From NCBI RefSeq assembly GCF_024519725.1, contig NZ_JALJRK010000015.1:32609-96608 (forward strand): a stretch of 64,000 nt of DNA, in the 5' to 3' direction. The translations under genes and the position numbers were made by a program. Below are positions 18,586 to 29,864 of this stretch, in pieces. The notes beneath the pieces are model-generated. The model ran no database searches and was not told the origin of the DNA. It worked only from the letters and a program-made list of their open reading frames with translations. Position 1 is the first letter of the stretch. Each line of letters begins with the position of its first letter. The stretch comes from Microvirga sp. Mcv34. GTDB taxonomy: Bacteria; Pseudomonadota; Alphaproteobacteria; Rhizobiales; Beijerinckiaceae.

Positions 18586-20002
18586 CCGCATCTCCGGTGT
18601 TGACCAAAGGCAGCGACGCTTGGATGCGCGTTCCACTGCCAGGAATGCTCTTGATGCTCAATGCTCCTCCAATGCTTTCAATTCTGTCCTTGAGACTGGC
18701 CAGTCCCAGGCGAGGCTCGCTCGTAGCAAGGCTCTCATCGCATATGCCCGGTCCCTTGTCCGCAACTTCGACGGTCACAGTCGCCCCGTCCCAGCTGACT
18801 TCGACCTGCTGCTCCTGACCGGCGGCATGCTTGAAGGCGTTGTTGAGACCCTCCTGGACGTAGCGACACAGCGCGATCTTGACGAATTGCGGCGCGTTGT
18901 CCGGGAGATCGACGATCCGGCAGGAGATCGTCGTCCCCGTTCGGCGCTCGTGCTGGCGGATCATGAACATTAACGCATCCCTGAGCGTCAGCGTCTGGAT
19001 CTCGGGAAGAAGAAGGCCTTTGCAGATGTTGCGTGTATCGGTGAGCGCATCGACAAGGGCCTTCTGGATCTTATGAAGATTGTCACGGTCGCCTTCTCCT
19101 CCCTGGACCCGGTCGAGCCGCAGCAACGCGAGGCTGATCAGCTGTGCGACACCATCATGCAGATCATAGCCCATGCGCCGCATCAGACGCTCATTGTCTT
19201 CCGTCGCCTTCTGGGCTGCGCGCTCGATGCGGTTCTGCAGGGTCCGGTTCTGCCGAAGCAGTTCCGAGAGCTGAGAGACGCGCTCCTTCAGCGCAGCACG
19301 CTGTCTGTCGATGGTCTTGCTGCCGTTGGCGACGATCACGAACAGGCAACCCATCATGTTCAGGGTGATCAAGGCGGTCGCGAGCCAGGTCTTCCATTCC
19401 GAAGCGACGAGTTCGGAGTTCAACCTCTCGGCGCGTTCATGGAACTCGACGACGGCGATGATCTCGCCGGTCTCGAAATTCCGAATGGGAGCGAAGACCT
19501 TGAGGAGGGGAAGCCCACTGAAGCGCTCGGCGATTTCCTCGTCACCGGGAATGTCGTCGAATTCCGCAGCGATCGCTCCGGACCAGGCCCTTCGAGAGGC
19601 TGCCGGAGGAGTGAAGCTTTTGCCGACGAGATCGGGCTCGCCGCTGTGAACGATCACGCCGTCGCGGTTCCAGACCCTGACGGCGGTGATGCTCGCCTGC
19701 AAATCGGGTCTTTCCATCGCTTGGTTGAGGCTCTGGATGCTGCCGGGCGAGAGAACACCCCCTGCAAGATCCTGAAGATGTGGAGCGATGAAGGTGTTGA
19801 TATAGAGTGCCGTGGATGCGGCCTTGACCTCGGCGACGCTCTTCTCGATCTGCCATGAGACGAGAGTGCCCATGGCGAACATGCCAGTCAGCATGACGGC
19901 GAAGGCCACCAGGAGGAACTGTCTGGCGAGACTTCTCCTCTTCCGACGTCCTGCCCCTGATCTTCCTCCGAACCCAAGGTTTCCGAAAACACGCACAGCC
20001 AC
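18575..20002 (-). CDS. NarL-type sensor histidine kinase with periplasmic sensor domain
   Basis: The 475-residue protein has two membrane helices (about residues 28-49 and 206-225) around a periplasmic domain of about 155 residues that reads as a double-Cache/PAS-like fold (VRVWNRDGVIVHSGEPDLVG, then FAPIRNFETGEIIAVVEFHE). The cytoplasmic part has a coiled stretch, a HisKA_3 dimerisation helix with H282 (MGYDLHDGVAQLISLALLRL), the ATPase N-box (EGLNNAFKHAAG) and G-boxes (DKGPGICDE, RLGLASLKDRIESIGG). It should phosphorylate the overlapping NarL regulator and perhaps the one at 17043. The stimulus is unknown. The promoter lies in the 387-base region shared with the peroxidase gene. Confidence 0.9.
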   Translation of the reverse strand: MAVRVFGNLGFGGRSGAGRRKRRSLARQFLLVAFAVMLTGMFAMGTLVSWQIEKSVAEVKAASTALYINTFIAPHLQDLAGGVLSPGSIQSLNQAMERPDLQASITAVRVWNRDGVIVHSGEPDLVGKSFTPPAASRRAWSGAIAAEFDDIPGDEEIAERFSGLPLLKVFAPIRNFETGEIIAVVEFHERAERLNSELVASEWKTWLATALITLNMMGCLFVIVANGSKTIDRQRAALKERVSQLSELLRQNRTLQNRIERAAQKATEDNERLMRRMGYDLHDGVAQLISLALLRLDRVQGGEGDRDNLHKIQKALVDALTDTRNICKGLLLPEIQTLTLRDALMFMIRQHERRTGTTISCRIVDLPDNAPQFVKIALCRYVQEGLNNAFKHAAGQEQQVEVSWDGATVTVEVADKGPGICDESLATSEPRLGLASLKDRIESIGGALSIKSIPGSGTRIQASLPLVNTGDADAA

Positions 20003-20389
20003 GATCCCCCCGGCCCTGGACCGTTGCCTGCTCCTATAGCGTCAGGATCTAGAGATCGTTCTAAGGTAGGGCTCAGGCTCCTCGTGGGTAAAGACTATCC
20101 CGAAGAGGTAGATTCTGACCGGCGGACATACCCTGCGAGCGTGGGACCCGTTGTCGGGCATGGACTCGGAAGGCGGAGAATTTCGCCCATTCCCCTATGC
20201 GATGCGGGGTCGAGATCAGACCTTGGTCGGCTGACCGACCATAGTCCGAGTGGGCGTCGAGACCCTGATCGGACCAAGGGATGAAGGGCCGGATTCGGAC
20301 CTCAGACCGTATAGTTAAGAGCCCCTTAATTTGCCCAGAATGTGTCCAGGTGCCGTCAACATTGCGGCGACGACTTGGAGGGGACGACA
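20003..20389. promoter_or_regulatory. divergent region between histidine kinase and RTX peroxidase genes
   Basis: These 387 bases contain no convincing gene but several dyads. TGGTCGG (20224-20230) pairs with CCGACCA (20235-20241) across CTGA. CCTTGGTC (20221-20228) is repeated inverted as GACCAAGG (20272-20279). TTAAG-N5-CTTAA lies near 20315, close to the peroxidase start. They are candidates for response-regulator sites or leader structure. A GGAGGGG ribosome-binding site precedes ATG 20390. Confidence 0.5.
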
Positions 20390-23300
20390 ATGGTGAATCT
20401 GGTCAAGCACGATCTCGAGTTCATCCTGAAGCAGATCAAGATTGCGGAGAGGCACGCCGACGGTGAGAACCTGACGGACCTCGTGGCGGAAGCGGGAGGT
20501 TTCGATCCCAATGCCGCCACCACGCCGACCCAGGCATTCCTGCTGCCCTACGGATTGCGGACGGTCGACGGCACCTACAACAACCTTGTCGAGGGACGTG
20601 AGACCTGGGGCGCAGCGGATCAGCCGTTTCCCGACATGGCGAGCCCCGACTACCTGAACGAGGGCGACGACTCCATGATGTTCGGCACGCCCGCCAATCC
20701 GGTATGGCTCACGAACAACAATTATACGCCCGGATCGGCGACGGGGTCGCCGATGCTGGAGCCGGGCACCGTCGTCGACGCGGATCCTCGCCTGATCTCC
20801 AATCTCGTCGCCGATCAGACCCTCGACAATCCCGCCGCCATCGGGGCAGCGCTGACCTATGCCGGCATCACGGGCGCGGCCCAGATGGCTGCCATCCAGC
20901 AGATCCAGAATGCCCGCACGGCTATTTCCGACGCCATTGCAGAATCCGGGTCGGCATCCGGCGCCATTGCGGGGCTCCAGGATACCGTTGCCGCAGCGAC
21001 GACGGCTGTGGCAGAAGCCGAAGCCGCTCTGGCAACAGCCCAGGAGCTGAACCAGACGAACCAGGGCCTTCTTGCGGCCGCCCAGCTCGAACTCGCCACG
21101 GCACAGACGGCTTTCGACGAAGCCAAGGCCATTTTCGATGAACTCATCAAGGGCGGCGTCACGCCGGAAGAGCTGTCCGCCTTCAACGAGGCGAATGACA
21201 ACCTGCTCGTCGTGCAGCAGGTCCTGAGCGACAAGCAGCAGCTCAAGAATGATGCGCAGGCGACGGCCGATGCCTCCGCCGGTGCGGTTGCGAGCGCCCA
21301 GACTACCTTGGCGACCAAGAACGCGGAGCTCTCGACGGCTCAGGACAGCCTGGCTACCGGCCAGACGAATGCTCAGTCAGCCACGGCCGCCGTCGATGCG
21401 GCGAAGACCGCGCTGGCCGATCTCCTGGCCGAGAAGGGAATTGTGATGGACGGCAATACCGTCCTCATCCCGAACGTGTCGCCCGACATCGGCGATTCCG
21501 CGCCCTACAATTCGCTGTTCACCCTCTTCGGTCAGTTCTTCGACCATGGCCTCGATCTGATCTCGAAGGGCGGCAGCGGCACGGTCTACATCCCGCTCTC
21601 GCCGGATGATCCGCTCTACAACCCGGCGACGCCGCACACCAACTTCATGGTCATGACCCGTGCAAGTCGCGATGCGGACGGCGGTACCGTCAACGTGACT
21701 ACGCCCTGGGTCGATCAGAACCAGACCTATACCTCGCATGCCTCGCACCAGGTGTTCCTGCGCGAATATACGACCGATGCGAGCGGCAGGACGGTTGCCA
21801 CCGGCCGATTGCTCGACGGCGACAGGGGCCTTGCCACCTGGGCCGACGTCAAGGAGCAGGCGCGGACCATGCTCGGCATCGATCTGACCGACGCCAATGT
21901 CGGCAAGGTTCCGCTGCTGCGTACGGACCCCTACGGCAATTTCATTCCCGATCCTCAGACGGGCTTTGCGCAGGTCATCGTCGGCCTTGGCCCTGACGGT
22001 ATTCCGAACACGTCGGACGACATCGTCATCTCGGGTACGCCGAACGCTCCGGTGAACCTCGCGAACGCGGTCCTCACCGGGCATGCCTTCCTCGACGACA
22101 TCGCTCACGCGGCGGTGCCCGTCATCGTCGGGGGCGTTCTGCAGAAGGACGGCGACAGCGCCTTAGGCTATGCGAATGCAGACGGAAGCACGACCGGGCT
22201 CGTCAATTCGCGCGGCTCGAATACGGCCTACGACAATGAATTGCTCGACGCGCACTACATCACGGGCGACGGCCGCGGCAACGAGAATGTCGGCCTGACG
22301 GCGATCCACCACGTCTTCCACTCCGAGCACAACCACCTCGTCGACCAAGTCAAGTCGGTGGTCCTCTCCAGCGGCGATCTAGCCTTCCTGAACGAGTGGC
22401 TGCGTGTGCCGGTTTCGGCCATCCCCACGGATCCCGCGATCATCGACGCCCTGCAATGGGACGGCGAGCGCCTGTTCCAGGCGGCCCGCTTCACGAACGA
22501 GATGGAGTACCAGCACCTCGTCTTCGAGGAATTCGCCCGCAAGATGCAGCCCGACGTGGACGCTTTCGTGTTCGAGCCGTCGGTCGACATCAACCCGGCG
22601 ATCTTCGCCGAGTTCGCCCAGGCCGTATACCGCTTCGGCCACTCGATGCTCAACGAGAACATCGACACCATCGATGCCAACGGCAACCCGTTCTCGATGA
22701 AGCTGTTCGACGGGTTCCTCAACCCGCTGGCCTTCGGGGCGACCGATGCCGACGGCAATGTGACCCTCGACCACGAGCAGGCGGCCGGCGCGATCATGCG
22801 GGGCATGTCCCGTCAGCACGGCAACGAGATCGACGAATTCGTCACCCACGTGCTGCGCAACCAGCTCGTCGGCATCCCGCTCGACCTCGCCGCCCTGAAC
22901 ATCGCTCGCGGCCGCGATCTCGGTCTGCCGTCTCTGAACGAGGCGCGGGCGCAGTTCTACCAGATGTCCGGGCAGGATTCGCAGCTCAAGCCCTATGTGA
23001 GCTGGACCGACTTCGCCCTCAACCTGCAGAATTCGCTGTCGATCATCAACTTCATCGCGGCCTACGGCAAGCACCCGCTGATCGAGGCGGCGGCCACTCT
23101 CGAGGCCAAACGGGCCGCGGCGACGCTTCTCGTTCTCGGTGGCAACGGCGCTCCGGCGGATCGTCTCGATTTCCTCAACGCGACGGGCGCATGGACCGCC
23201 CAGAATTCTGGCCTTAACGATATCGACCTTTGGATCGGCGGCCTTGCCGAGAAGAAGATGGATTTCGGCGGCATGCTCGGCTCGACCTTCTCCTTCGTCT

Positions 23301-26300
23301 TCGAGGCGCAACTGGAAAGCCTCCAGGACGCCGACCGGTTCTACTATCTCTCCCGCGTCCAGGGACTGAACCTCCTCAACGAGCTTGAAAACAACTCGAT
23401 GACGGACATCATCATGCGCAACACCGACCTCGGCGACGAGGGACGGACGGCGCTTCCGGGAGACATCTTCGCGACGCCCGCCTACACGCTCGAGATCATC
23501 CGGTCGAAGCAGATCGGTGCCGATCCGCTTTGGGACAACCCCATCCTCCAGGCGCTCACGCCTCTGGTGGTGCGCAAGGACCTCGACGGCGACGGCGACG
23601 ACGATGTTCTCATCTACAACGGCACCGACCATGTGGTCATGGGCGGCTCGGCGGAGGACGACTACATCGTGGCCGGCGAAGGCGACGACACCGTCTGGGG
23701 CTATGAGGGCAACGACACCATCGAGGCCGGCTACGGCGTCGACATCATCCATGGCGGCAAGGGCGACGACATCATCACGAATGCCGGCACCGATATCGGC
23801 ATGACGGACAAGCTCCATGGCGAGGAGGGCAATGACGTCATCCAGGGCGGCAGCGGCCTCGCTCTTCTCTTCGGCAACCAGGGCCAGGACTTCCTGATCG
23901 CGGGACCGGACGGAAAGCAGGTCTTCGGCGGAGCGGACAACGACTTCCTCCTCGGTGGCGACGGCGGTGATTTCCTGCTCGGCAACGAGGGCGACGACTG
24001 GATCGAGGGTGGCGCCCGTTTCGACGTCATCGCCGGTGAGAACTCGGAACTGTTCTTCAATTCCACCATCATCGGCCACGATGTTCTCAACGGCGGCGCC
24101 AGCGATACGGACTACGATGCCGAATCCGGCGACGACATCATGTTCCAGGGGGAGGGCATCCAGCGCAACAACGGCATGGCCGGCTTCGACTGGGCGATCC
24201 ACAAGGGCGATGCCGTCGCGGCGAATTCCGACCTCGGCATCCCGATCTTCGACAACCAGGAGGCGTTCATCCTCCGCGACCGCTTCGATCTCGTCGAGGG
24301 CCTGTCGGGGTGGAAGCACAACGACATCCTCACCGGGCGTGTCGCTGCCGTGAACACCAGGGCGGAAGCGACGGGAACGGCCGCGATCCCGGGACCGAAC
24401 TCGCCGCTCGAATCCTTCTCCAATGACCTGCTGCAGAAGAACGTCCACCTGATCGACGGCCTCGACCAGCTGGTGGCGCACCGCACCCGGATCCCGGTGG
24501 TGGATGCGCAAGGCAACCCGGTGCTCGACAAGAACGGCAATCCCGAGCTGATCGTGCTCGATACCTCGCAGGCTGCGGACATCATTCTCGGCGGCGGCGG
24601 CAGCGACACCATCAAGGGCTTTGCCGGCGACGACATCATCGACGGCGACAAGTGGCTCAACGTGCGGATCCGGATCGTCAAGGACGGCGTCGTCTACACG
24701 GCCGACGGGATGACCGAAAAGGTCTACCTGGAATCCGACTATGCCTACGGGGCTCCGAAAGTCGGAGCGGTCGCCCAGTTCGGCGGCAAGACCCTCGACG
24801 CCCTGATGCTCACCGCGACCCTCAACCCGGGCCAGCTCAGCATCGTCCGTGAGATCGTCGACGGCGACCTGGACAACAGCGCCATCGACGTGGCGGTCTA
24901 CGGCGACCTTCGGGCGAACTACACCATTACGAGCAATGCCGACGGCAGCGTCACCGTCCAGCACGTGACGGTGACGGTCGAGACTGATCCGACCACGGGC
25001 AACAACCGCGTCTCGGACGGAACCGACCGACTATTCAACATCGAGAAGCTGCGCTTCGCCGACGGCGAGGTGAACCTGACCCCGCCGAAGCTGTCGCTCC
25101 ATGCCTTCGACGCCGGCGGCAACCATGCGGACAACTTCACCACGGCATCCTACAGCCGGTCCGACGGTTCCCGTCCCTGGGCGAGCAACTGGGTCGAGAC
25201 CGACGATGACGGCAGCGCCACCTCGACCAGCGGGCAGATCCAGATCACGGGTGGCGTCCTGCGGTTCGATCAGGGTGACGGCGCCAGCATCCAGCGTGGC
25301 CTCAACCTTTCGGGTGTCGCCACGGCACGGCTGACCTATTCGGTTGCCGAGCAGGGGCTGGACAACGGTGAGCAGGTCCAGGTCTGGTTCTCCCGGGATG
25401 GCTCGGCGTGGACGCTGATCGAAACCATCGGTGGGACCACCAACGGTGGAAACCGGGGCTTCGATATCTCAGGGCCATTCACGGCAGGTGCCGCGATCCG
25501 CTTCGTGGCGTCGGGCATCAACGCGGCCAACGAGTTCGTGAACATCGACAACCTGTCGGTCAGCGTCCTGGTCCCAGCCGCCGCTCCGAGCGTGAATTAT
25601 GCGACCTCCTTCACCGAGGGCGGCGCGGCGGTCGCGATCGCGAGCAATCCCGGGATCGTCGACGATGCGGCCCAGATGGTGTCGGCCCGGATCGTGCTGA
25701 CGAACGCCCAGGCGGCGGACGAGCTCAATATCGGCACGCTGCCTCCGGGAATCTCCGCCACCATCGACACTTCGGTGGCGGGCAGGATCACCGTGAACCT
25801 GACGGGCGCGGCCTCGCTCGCCGCCTACCAGAGAGCGATCCAGGCGGTAACGTTCGACAACGACTCGAACAGTCCGGTCGCGGGGAGCCGCGTCATCCAG
25901 GTGACGGTGAATGACGGGGTCCTGGACAGCAACGTCGCGACGACCACGGTCAACGTGATCGCCGTCAACGATCCGGTCAACGCGAACAACGACTCGATCA
26001 TCACCAACATCGTGAACGGCCCGATCGTGGTTCCGGAATGGGTGCTGCTGTCGAACGACACGGATCCGGATGGTCCGGCGCTGGACATCACGGCCGTCAG
26101 CAATCCGAACGGCCTCGGCAACTTGTCGCTGACGGCGAATCCCGGCTCCGTGACCTTCACGGATACCGGTACCGCCGGTGGATCCTTCACCTACACGGTC
26201 AGCGATGGCGGGAGCCCGGTCCGTACCGACACGGCCAGCGTCACGGTGACACGGGACACGAACCCGGTCGACGGGACGGCAGGAAACAACATCCTGATCG

Positions 26301-27955
26301 GTGACGGGTCCGGCAGCACCTTCGACGGCCATACCGGAAACGACACGATCCTGGCCGGTGGCGGAAACGACACCATCGTCTGGAATGCGACCTCCACGAC
26401 CATCTTCGGCATCACGTTCGAGACCTCTCAGGATGGGCGCGACTTCGTCGATGGCGGGGATGGCGTCGATACCTTCGACGTGAACGGAAGCGGCCTGTCC
26501 GAAACCTTCCGGGTGTATTCCCGCGATGCCGCGATCGCGGCGGGTATCACCAATCTCGTCGCCGCCACGGAGATCGTCATCACCCGCACGGTGAACGGCA
26601 ACACCTCCGTCATCGCCGAGCTCGACAACATCGAGGAGATCGTCATCGGGACCCGCGAGGTCACGGTGCCGGGCGGGCCGGTCGGCGGCAATGCCGGCGG
26701 GAACGACACCGTCCAGGTCATCGGCGACTTCACGGGGACGAGCCTGGCGCTGAACACCATCACGGTGAACGGAACCAGCGACGCCGATACGGTCGACATC
26801 TCCCAGCTCACCTCGGCGCACCGGATCCTGTTCCGCTCCAACGGCGGCAACGATACCATCATCGGGACGCTGCGGGAGCAGGACGTGATCGAACTCGAAC
26901 CCGGCCGCAAGGCGGACGAGTACGAGTGGGAGGACAACGAGGACGGTTCGACGACGATCACCGCCGGCGTCCATCGGGTGACCTTCCGGTGCGAGGGTGG
27001 ACGCAGGCCGAGCCTCTGCGAAGTCCCGCTGACGGCACAGCCTGAGACGCCGACGCAGCCCGAGGTACCGACCAACCCGGACACTGCGACGCAACCGAAC
27101 CCGCCAGCGGATCCCGTCACGCCAACGGTGCCGGAGAGCCCGAGCAATCCGATCCCGATCTCTCCGACCCAGCCGGAGGCGCCTGCCAACGTCGTCCTTA
27201 AAGGCACCTCGCGGAGCGAGAGCCTCAAGGGTGGCGAAGGCAACGACAAGCTGGACGGCGGGCGCGGTCACGACAAGCTCTATGGCGATGCCGGAAACGA
27301 CCGTCTGATCGGTGGTGACGGCAACGATCGTCTCGACGGCGGCGCCGGCAACGACCGGATGGAAGGCGGCAGGGGCAACGATGTCTACGTCGTCGACAGC
27401 GCCGGAGACCGGGTCATCGAGCGCAGCGGCCAGGGCATCGATACCGTCAGGAGCAGCGTGTCCTACTCCCTTGCCGGCACTCACGTGGAGAAGCTCGTCC
27501 TGACCGGATCGGGCAACATCAACGGCACCGGCAACTCCCTGAACAATAGTCTCACGGGCAATGCCGGGGATAACGTCCTCAAGGGCGGATCGGGCAACGA
27601 CGTGCTCAAAGGCATGGCCGGCGACGATCGCCTCCACGGTGGGGCCGGGCATGACAAACTCTCCGGTGGATCGGGCAATGATCTGCTGAAGGGAGGAGCC
27701 GGCAACGACAGGCTGACCGGCGGCTCGGGACAGGACACCTTCGTCTTCGAGAAGAACGGCGGCTGGGATACGGTCACCGACTTCCGGAACGGTCAGGACA
27801 GGATCGACGCAAGGGGTCTTGTCGGGGTGGACAAAGTGTCCGACCTGAATGTGGCGCAGATGGGCCACGATGCGATGGTCTCGCACGGTTCCGACGTCCT
27901 CATCCTGAAGGGCGTCAACGCATCCGATCTCGACAACAGCGACTTCATCTTCTGA
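20390..27955 (+). CDS. giant secreted RTX protein with animal-type haem peroxidase domain
   Basis: The protein has 2,521 residues from ATG 20390, which follows GGAGGGG. There is no Sec signal; export is by the type I system encoded next. Domains: N-terminal region; Ala-rich coiled coil (about 157-354); haem peroxidase domain (about 370-1010) with myeloperoxidase-like residues Q382, D385 and distal H386 ([10 protein letters not shown]), R629 and E632 ([12 protein letters not shown]), and proximal H751 (YRFGHSML). RTX Ca-binding blocks follow (about 1084-1210, 1394-1420, 1962-2003), then beta-sandwich and cadherin-like segments (1580-1955), a Pro/Thr linker (about 2211-2265) and a final RTX block with a C-terminal secretion region ending in DFIF. 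The only cysteines are C2201 and C2210. It probably makes oxidants or crosslinks outside the cell, as peroxinectin-like proteins do. Confidence 0.9.
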   Translation: MVNLVKHDLEFILKQIKIAERHADGENLTDLVAEAGGFDPNAATTPTQAFLLPYGLRTVDGTYNNLVEGRETWGAADQPFPDMASPDYLNEGDDSMMFGTPANPVWLTNNNYTPGSATGSPMLEPGTVVDADPRLISNLVADQTLDNPAAIGAALTYAGITGAAQMAAIQQIQNARTAISDAIAESGSASGAIAGLQDTVAAATTAVAEAEAALATAQELNQTNQGLLAAAQLELATAQTAFDEAKAIFDELIKGGVTPEELSAFNEANDNLLVVQQVLSDKQQLKNDAQATADASAGAVASAQTTLATKNAELSTAQDSLATGQTNAQSATAAVDAAKTALADLLAEKGIVMDGNTVLIPNVSPDIGDSAPYNSLFTLFGQFFDHGLDLISKGGSGTVYIPLSPDDPLYNPATPHTNFMVMTRASRDADGGTVNVTTPWVDQNQTYTSHASHQVFLREYTTDASGRTVATGRLLDGDRGLATWADVKEQARTMLGIDLTDANVGKVPLLRTDPYGNFIPDPQTGFAQVIVGLGPDGIPNTSDDIVISGTPNAPVNLANAVLTGHAFLDDIAHAAVPVIVGGVLQKDGDSALGYANADGSTTGLVNSRGSNTAYDNELLDAHYITGDGRGNENVGLTAIHHVFHSEHNHLVDQVKSVVLSSGDLAFLNEWLRVPVSAIPTDPAIIDALQWDGERLFQAARFTNEMEYQHLVFEEFARKMQPDVDAFVFEPSVDINPAIFAEFAQAVYRFGHSMLNENIDTIDANGNPFSMKLFDGFLNPLAFGATDADGNVTLDHEQAAGAIMRGMSRQHGNEIDEFVTHVLRNQLVGIPLDLAALNIARGRDLGLPSLNEARAQFYQMSGQDSQLKPYVSWTDFALNLQNSLSIINFIAAYGKHPLIEAAATLEAKRAAATLLVLGGNGAPADRLDFLNATGAWTAQNSGLNDIDLWIGGLAEKKMDFGGMLGSTFSFVFEAQLESLQDADRFYYLSRVQGLNLLNELENNSMTDIIMRNTDLGDEGRTALPGDIFATPAYTLEIIRSKQIGADPLWDNPILQALTPLVVRKDLDGDGDDDVLIYNGTDHVVMGGSAEDDYIVAGEGDDTVWGYEGNDTIEAGYGVDIIHGGKGDDIITNAGTDIGMTDKLHGEEGNDVIQGGSGLALLFGNQGQDFLIAGPDGKQVFGGADNDFLLGGDGGDFLLGNEGDDWIEGGARFDVIAGENSELFFNSTIIGHDVLNGGASDTDYDAESGDDIMFQGEGIQRNNGMAGFDWAIHKGDAVAANSDLGIPIFDNQEAFILRDRFDLVEGLSGWKHNDILTGRVAAVNTRAEATGTAAIPGPNSPLESFSNDLLQKNVHLIDGLDQLVAHRTRIPVVDAQGNPVLDKNGNPELIVLDTSQAADIILGGGGSDTIKGFAGDDIIDGDKWLNVRIRIVKDGVVYTADGMTEKVYLESDYAYGAPKVGAVAQFGGKTLDALMLTATLNPGQLSIVREIVDGDLDNSAIDVAVYGDLRANYTITSNADGSVTVQHVTVTVETDPTTGNNRVSDGTDRLFNIEKLRFADGEVNLTPPKLSLHAFDAGGNHADNFTTASYSRSDGSRPWASNWVETDDDGSATSTSGQIQITGGVLRFDQGDGASIQRGLNLSGVATARLTYSVAEQGLDNGEQVQVWFSRDGSAWTLIETIGGTTNGGNRGFDISGPFTAGAAIRFVASGINAANEFVNIDNLSVSVLVPAAAPSVNYATSFTEGGAAVAIASNPGIVDDAAQMVSARIVLTNAQAADELNIGTLPPGISATIDTSVAGRITVNLTGAASLAAYQRAIQAVTFDNDSNSPVAGSRVIQVTVNDGVLDSNVATTTVNVIAVNDPVNANNDSIITNIVNGPIVVPEWVLLSNDTDPDGPALDITAVSNPNGLGNLSLTANPGSVTFTDTGTAGGSFTYTVSDGGSPVRTDTASVTVTRDTNPVDGTAGNNILIGDGSGSTFDGHTGNDTILAGGGNDTIVWNATSTTIFGITFETSQDGRDFVDGGDGVDTFDVNGSGLSETFRVYSRDAAIAAGITNLVAATEIVITRTVNGNTSVIAELDNIEEIVIGTREVTVPGGPVGGNAGGNDTVQVIGDFTGTSLALNTITVNGTSDADTVDISQLTSAHRILFRSNGGNDTIIGTLREQDVIELEPGRKADEYEWEDNEDGSTTITAGVHRVTFRCEGGRRPSLCEVPLTAQPETPTQPEVPTNPDTATQPNPPADPVTPTVPESPSNPIPISPTQPEAPANVVLKGTSRSESLKGGEGNDKLDGGRGHDKLYGDAGNDRLIGGDGNDRLDGGAGNDRMEGGRGNDVYVVDSAGDRVIERSGQGIDTVRSSVSYSLAGTHVEKLVLTGSGNINGTGNSLNNSLTGNAGDNVLKGGSGNDVLKGMAGDDRLHGGAGHDKLSGGSGNDLLKGGAGNDRLTGGSGQDTFVFEKNGGWDTVTDFRNGQDRIDARGLVGVDKVSDLNVAQMGHDAMVSHGSDVLILKGVNASDLDNSDFIF

Positions 27956-27980
27956 TGCGGTTTGTCTGAGATCGCGATGG

Positions 27981-28022
27981 TCCCGCCGGGAGCGTTAGCC
28001 CCCCAAAATACTCCCGGCGGGA
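27981..28022 (+). terminator. strong intercistronic hairpin between RTX peroxidase and its exporter
   Basis: TCCCGCCGGGAG (27981-27992) and CTCCCGGCGGGA (28011-28022) form a perfect 12-bp stem around an 18-base loop, 26 bases after the peroxidase stop. There is no T-tract. It may attenuate transcription so that the exporter genes are expressed less than their abundant substrate, or protect the long mRNA from 3' decay. Confidence 0.65.
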
Positions 28023-28103
28023 TCCCATACCCATTCACTGCTGCACATTTCCCGATGTCGAAGCAGAGCACCGCAGCCGGTGCGCTCTTCCGAGGCAACG
28101 CCG

Positions 28104-29864
28104 ATGACCAATCCGCTTAAAGCCCGTCTCAGTATCGTCGCTTCCTGTCGTGGCGCCTTCCTTGGCGTCGCGGTGCTCAGCGGCTTGATCAACCTGCTCT
28201 ATCTGTCGGGTTCGATCTTCATGATGGAGGTTTACGACCGGGTCCTGCCCAGCCGGAGCATCCCGACGCTGGTCGGGCTCTCCATCATCATCGTCGTGCT
28301 CTACCTCTTCCAGGGCCTGTTCGACATGGTGCGGGGCCGGATCCTCGCCCGGGTCGGCGCCGCGCTCGACGAAGACCTGAGCCAGAAGGTGTTTCAGGGC
28401 CAGCTCGCGGCTCCGATCAATGGCAAGGCGGAAGGCGACGGGCAGCAGCCCCTGCGGGATCTCGATCAGCTGCGGGCCTTCCTCGCCGGAGGCGGGCCGT
28501 CGGCGCTCTTCGACCTGCCGTGGATGCCGCTCTACCTGTTCATCTGCTTCGCGTTTCACCCGTGGCTCGGGGCCGTCGCTCTGGGCGGTGCGATCGTCCT
28601 CGTCGCCATCACTCTGCTGACCGAGTTCTTCACGCGGGAGGCCTCGAAGGCCGCGGTCGGCGCCGCCCTGGTCCGGAACGGGATCTCCGACGGCGCGCGC
28701 CGAAACGCCGAGGTCGTCCATGCCATGGGCATGGCGCAGCGGATCGGGACCCGCTGGGGCCAGGCCAATGCCACATATCTGGCCTATCAGCAGAAGACAT
28801 CCGACGTGGCTGGCGGTTTCGGCGCCATGTCGAAGGTGCTGAGAATGCTGCTGCAATCGGCGGTTCTGGCTCTCGGCGCCTATCTCGTCATCGACGGCCA
28901 GGCGACGGGTGGCATCATGATCGCCAGCTCGATCCTGACCTCGCGGGCCTTGGCGCCTGTCGAACTCGCCATCGCCAACTGGAAAGGCTTCGTGAGCGCC
29001 CGCCAGGGGTGGCACCGGCTCAAGACGCTTCTCGAATCCAATGCGCGCACCGAAGCGCCCCTGCAGCTGCCGGCGCCGCGATCCGTTCTCTCCGTGGAGA
29101 ATGCCGGAACCGGCGCACCGGGCGGCCAACGGTTCGCCATCCAGGATGTGGCGTTCCAGCTGAATGCCGGCAGCGGGCTTGGCATCATCGGGCCGAGCGC
29201 ATCCGGGAAGTCATCCCTTGCCCGCATGATCGTCGGAGTCTGGCCGACATGGCGGGGCAAGGTGCGTCTGGATGGAGCCGCGCTCGAGCAATGGCTGCCG
29301 GAGGATCTGGGACGCCACATCGGCTACCTGCCGCAGGATGTCGAGCTCTTCGCCGGGAGCGTGGCGCAGAACATCGCGCGGTTCGATCCGGATCCGAAGC
29401 CCGAGGCCATCATCGAGGCCGCCAAGTTCGCCAATGTGCACGAGATGATCCTGCAGCTTCCGGACGGCTACGAGACGCAGGTCGGTGAGGCCGGGGCTTC
29501 TCTGTCGGGCGGACAAAGGCAGCGCATCGCCCTGGCGCGCGCTCTCTACGGCAATCCGTTCCTTGTGGTGCTCGACGAGCCGAACTCCAATCTCGACAAC
29601 GAGGGAGAGCAGGCGCTGACGGCGGCCATCATGAGCATCAGGGCCCGTGGAGGTGTGGTGATCGTGATCGCGCACCGGCCCAGCGCCCTTGCCGGTGTCG
29701 ACATGGTCCTCGTGATGGGCGAAGGGCATGTGCAGACCTTCGGTCCCAAGGAGGAGGTGCTGAGCAGGGTTCTACGCCCCGTGCCGGCATCACAGCAATC
29801 GGAACCGCGGGCCACTCCCGTCACACCCTTGAAAGTCGTCGAAGATCTGGGAGTTGCCTCATGA
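28104..29864 (+). CDS. type I secretion ABC transporter (PrtD-like permease/ATPase)
   Basis: The protein has 586 residues; ATG 28104 is preceded by GAGG eight bases upstream. The N-terminal half has membrane segments (GVAVLSGLINLLYLSGSIFM; VGLSIIIVVLYLFQG). The ATPase half has Walker A GPSASGKSS at about residue 363, signature LSGGQRQR at about 466 and Walker B LVVLDEPNSNLD at about 487. There is no C39 peptidase or C39-like N-terminal domain, which fits the PrtD/AprD class that exports C-terminal-signal RTX proteins. It stands directly between its probable substrate gene and the adaptor gene, overlapping the latter by four bases (ATGA). Confidence 0.92.
   Translation: MTNPLKARLSIVASCRGAFLGVAVLSGLINLLYLSGSIFMMEVYDRVLPSRSIPTLVGLSIIIVVLYLFQGLFDMVRGRILARVGAALDEDLSQKVFQGQLAAPINGKAEGDGQQPLRDLDQLRAFLAGGGPSALFDLPWMPLYLFICFAFHPWLGAVALGGAIVLVAITLLTEFFTREASKAAVGAALVRNGISDGARRNAEVVHAMGMAQRIGTRWGQANATYLAYQQKTSDVAGGFGAMSKVLRMLLQSAVLALGAYLVIDGQATGGIMIASSILTSRALAPVELAIANWKGFVSARQGWHRLKTLLESNARTEAPLQLPAPRSVLSVENAGTGAPGGQRFAIQDVAFQLNAGSGLGIIGPSASGKSSLARMIVGVWPTWRGKVRLDGAALEQWLPEDLGRHIGYLPQDVELFAGSVAQNIARFDPDPKPEAIIEAAKFANVHEMILQLPDGYETQVGEAGASLSGGQRQRIALARALYGNPFLVVLDEPNSNLDNEGEQALTAAIMSIRARGGVVIVIAHRPSALAGVDMVLVMGEGHVQTFGPKEEVLSRVLRPVPASQQSEPRATPVTPLKVVEDLGVAS

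Noticed and set aside
23640..24020. RTX repeat DNA as a tandem repeat or CRISPR-like array
   Set aside because: Periodicity is explained by the Ca-binding nonapeptide coding sequence and the units are not identical.
22379..24964. 861-residue minus-strand frame opposite the RTX peroxidase
   Set aside because: Repeated VAxx-type composition mirrors the RTX Gly/Asp repeats; no start signal.
25469..27886. 805-residue minus-strand frame opposite the RTX peroxidase
   Set aside because: Antisense shadow of the repeat-rich C-terminus, without a domain pattern.
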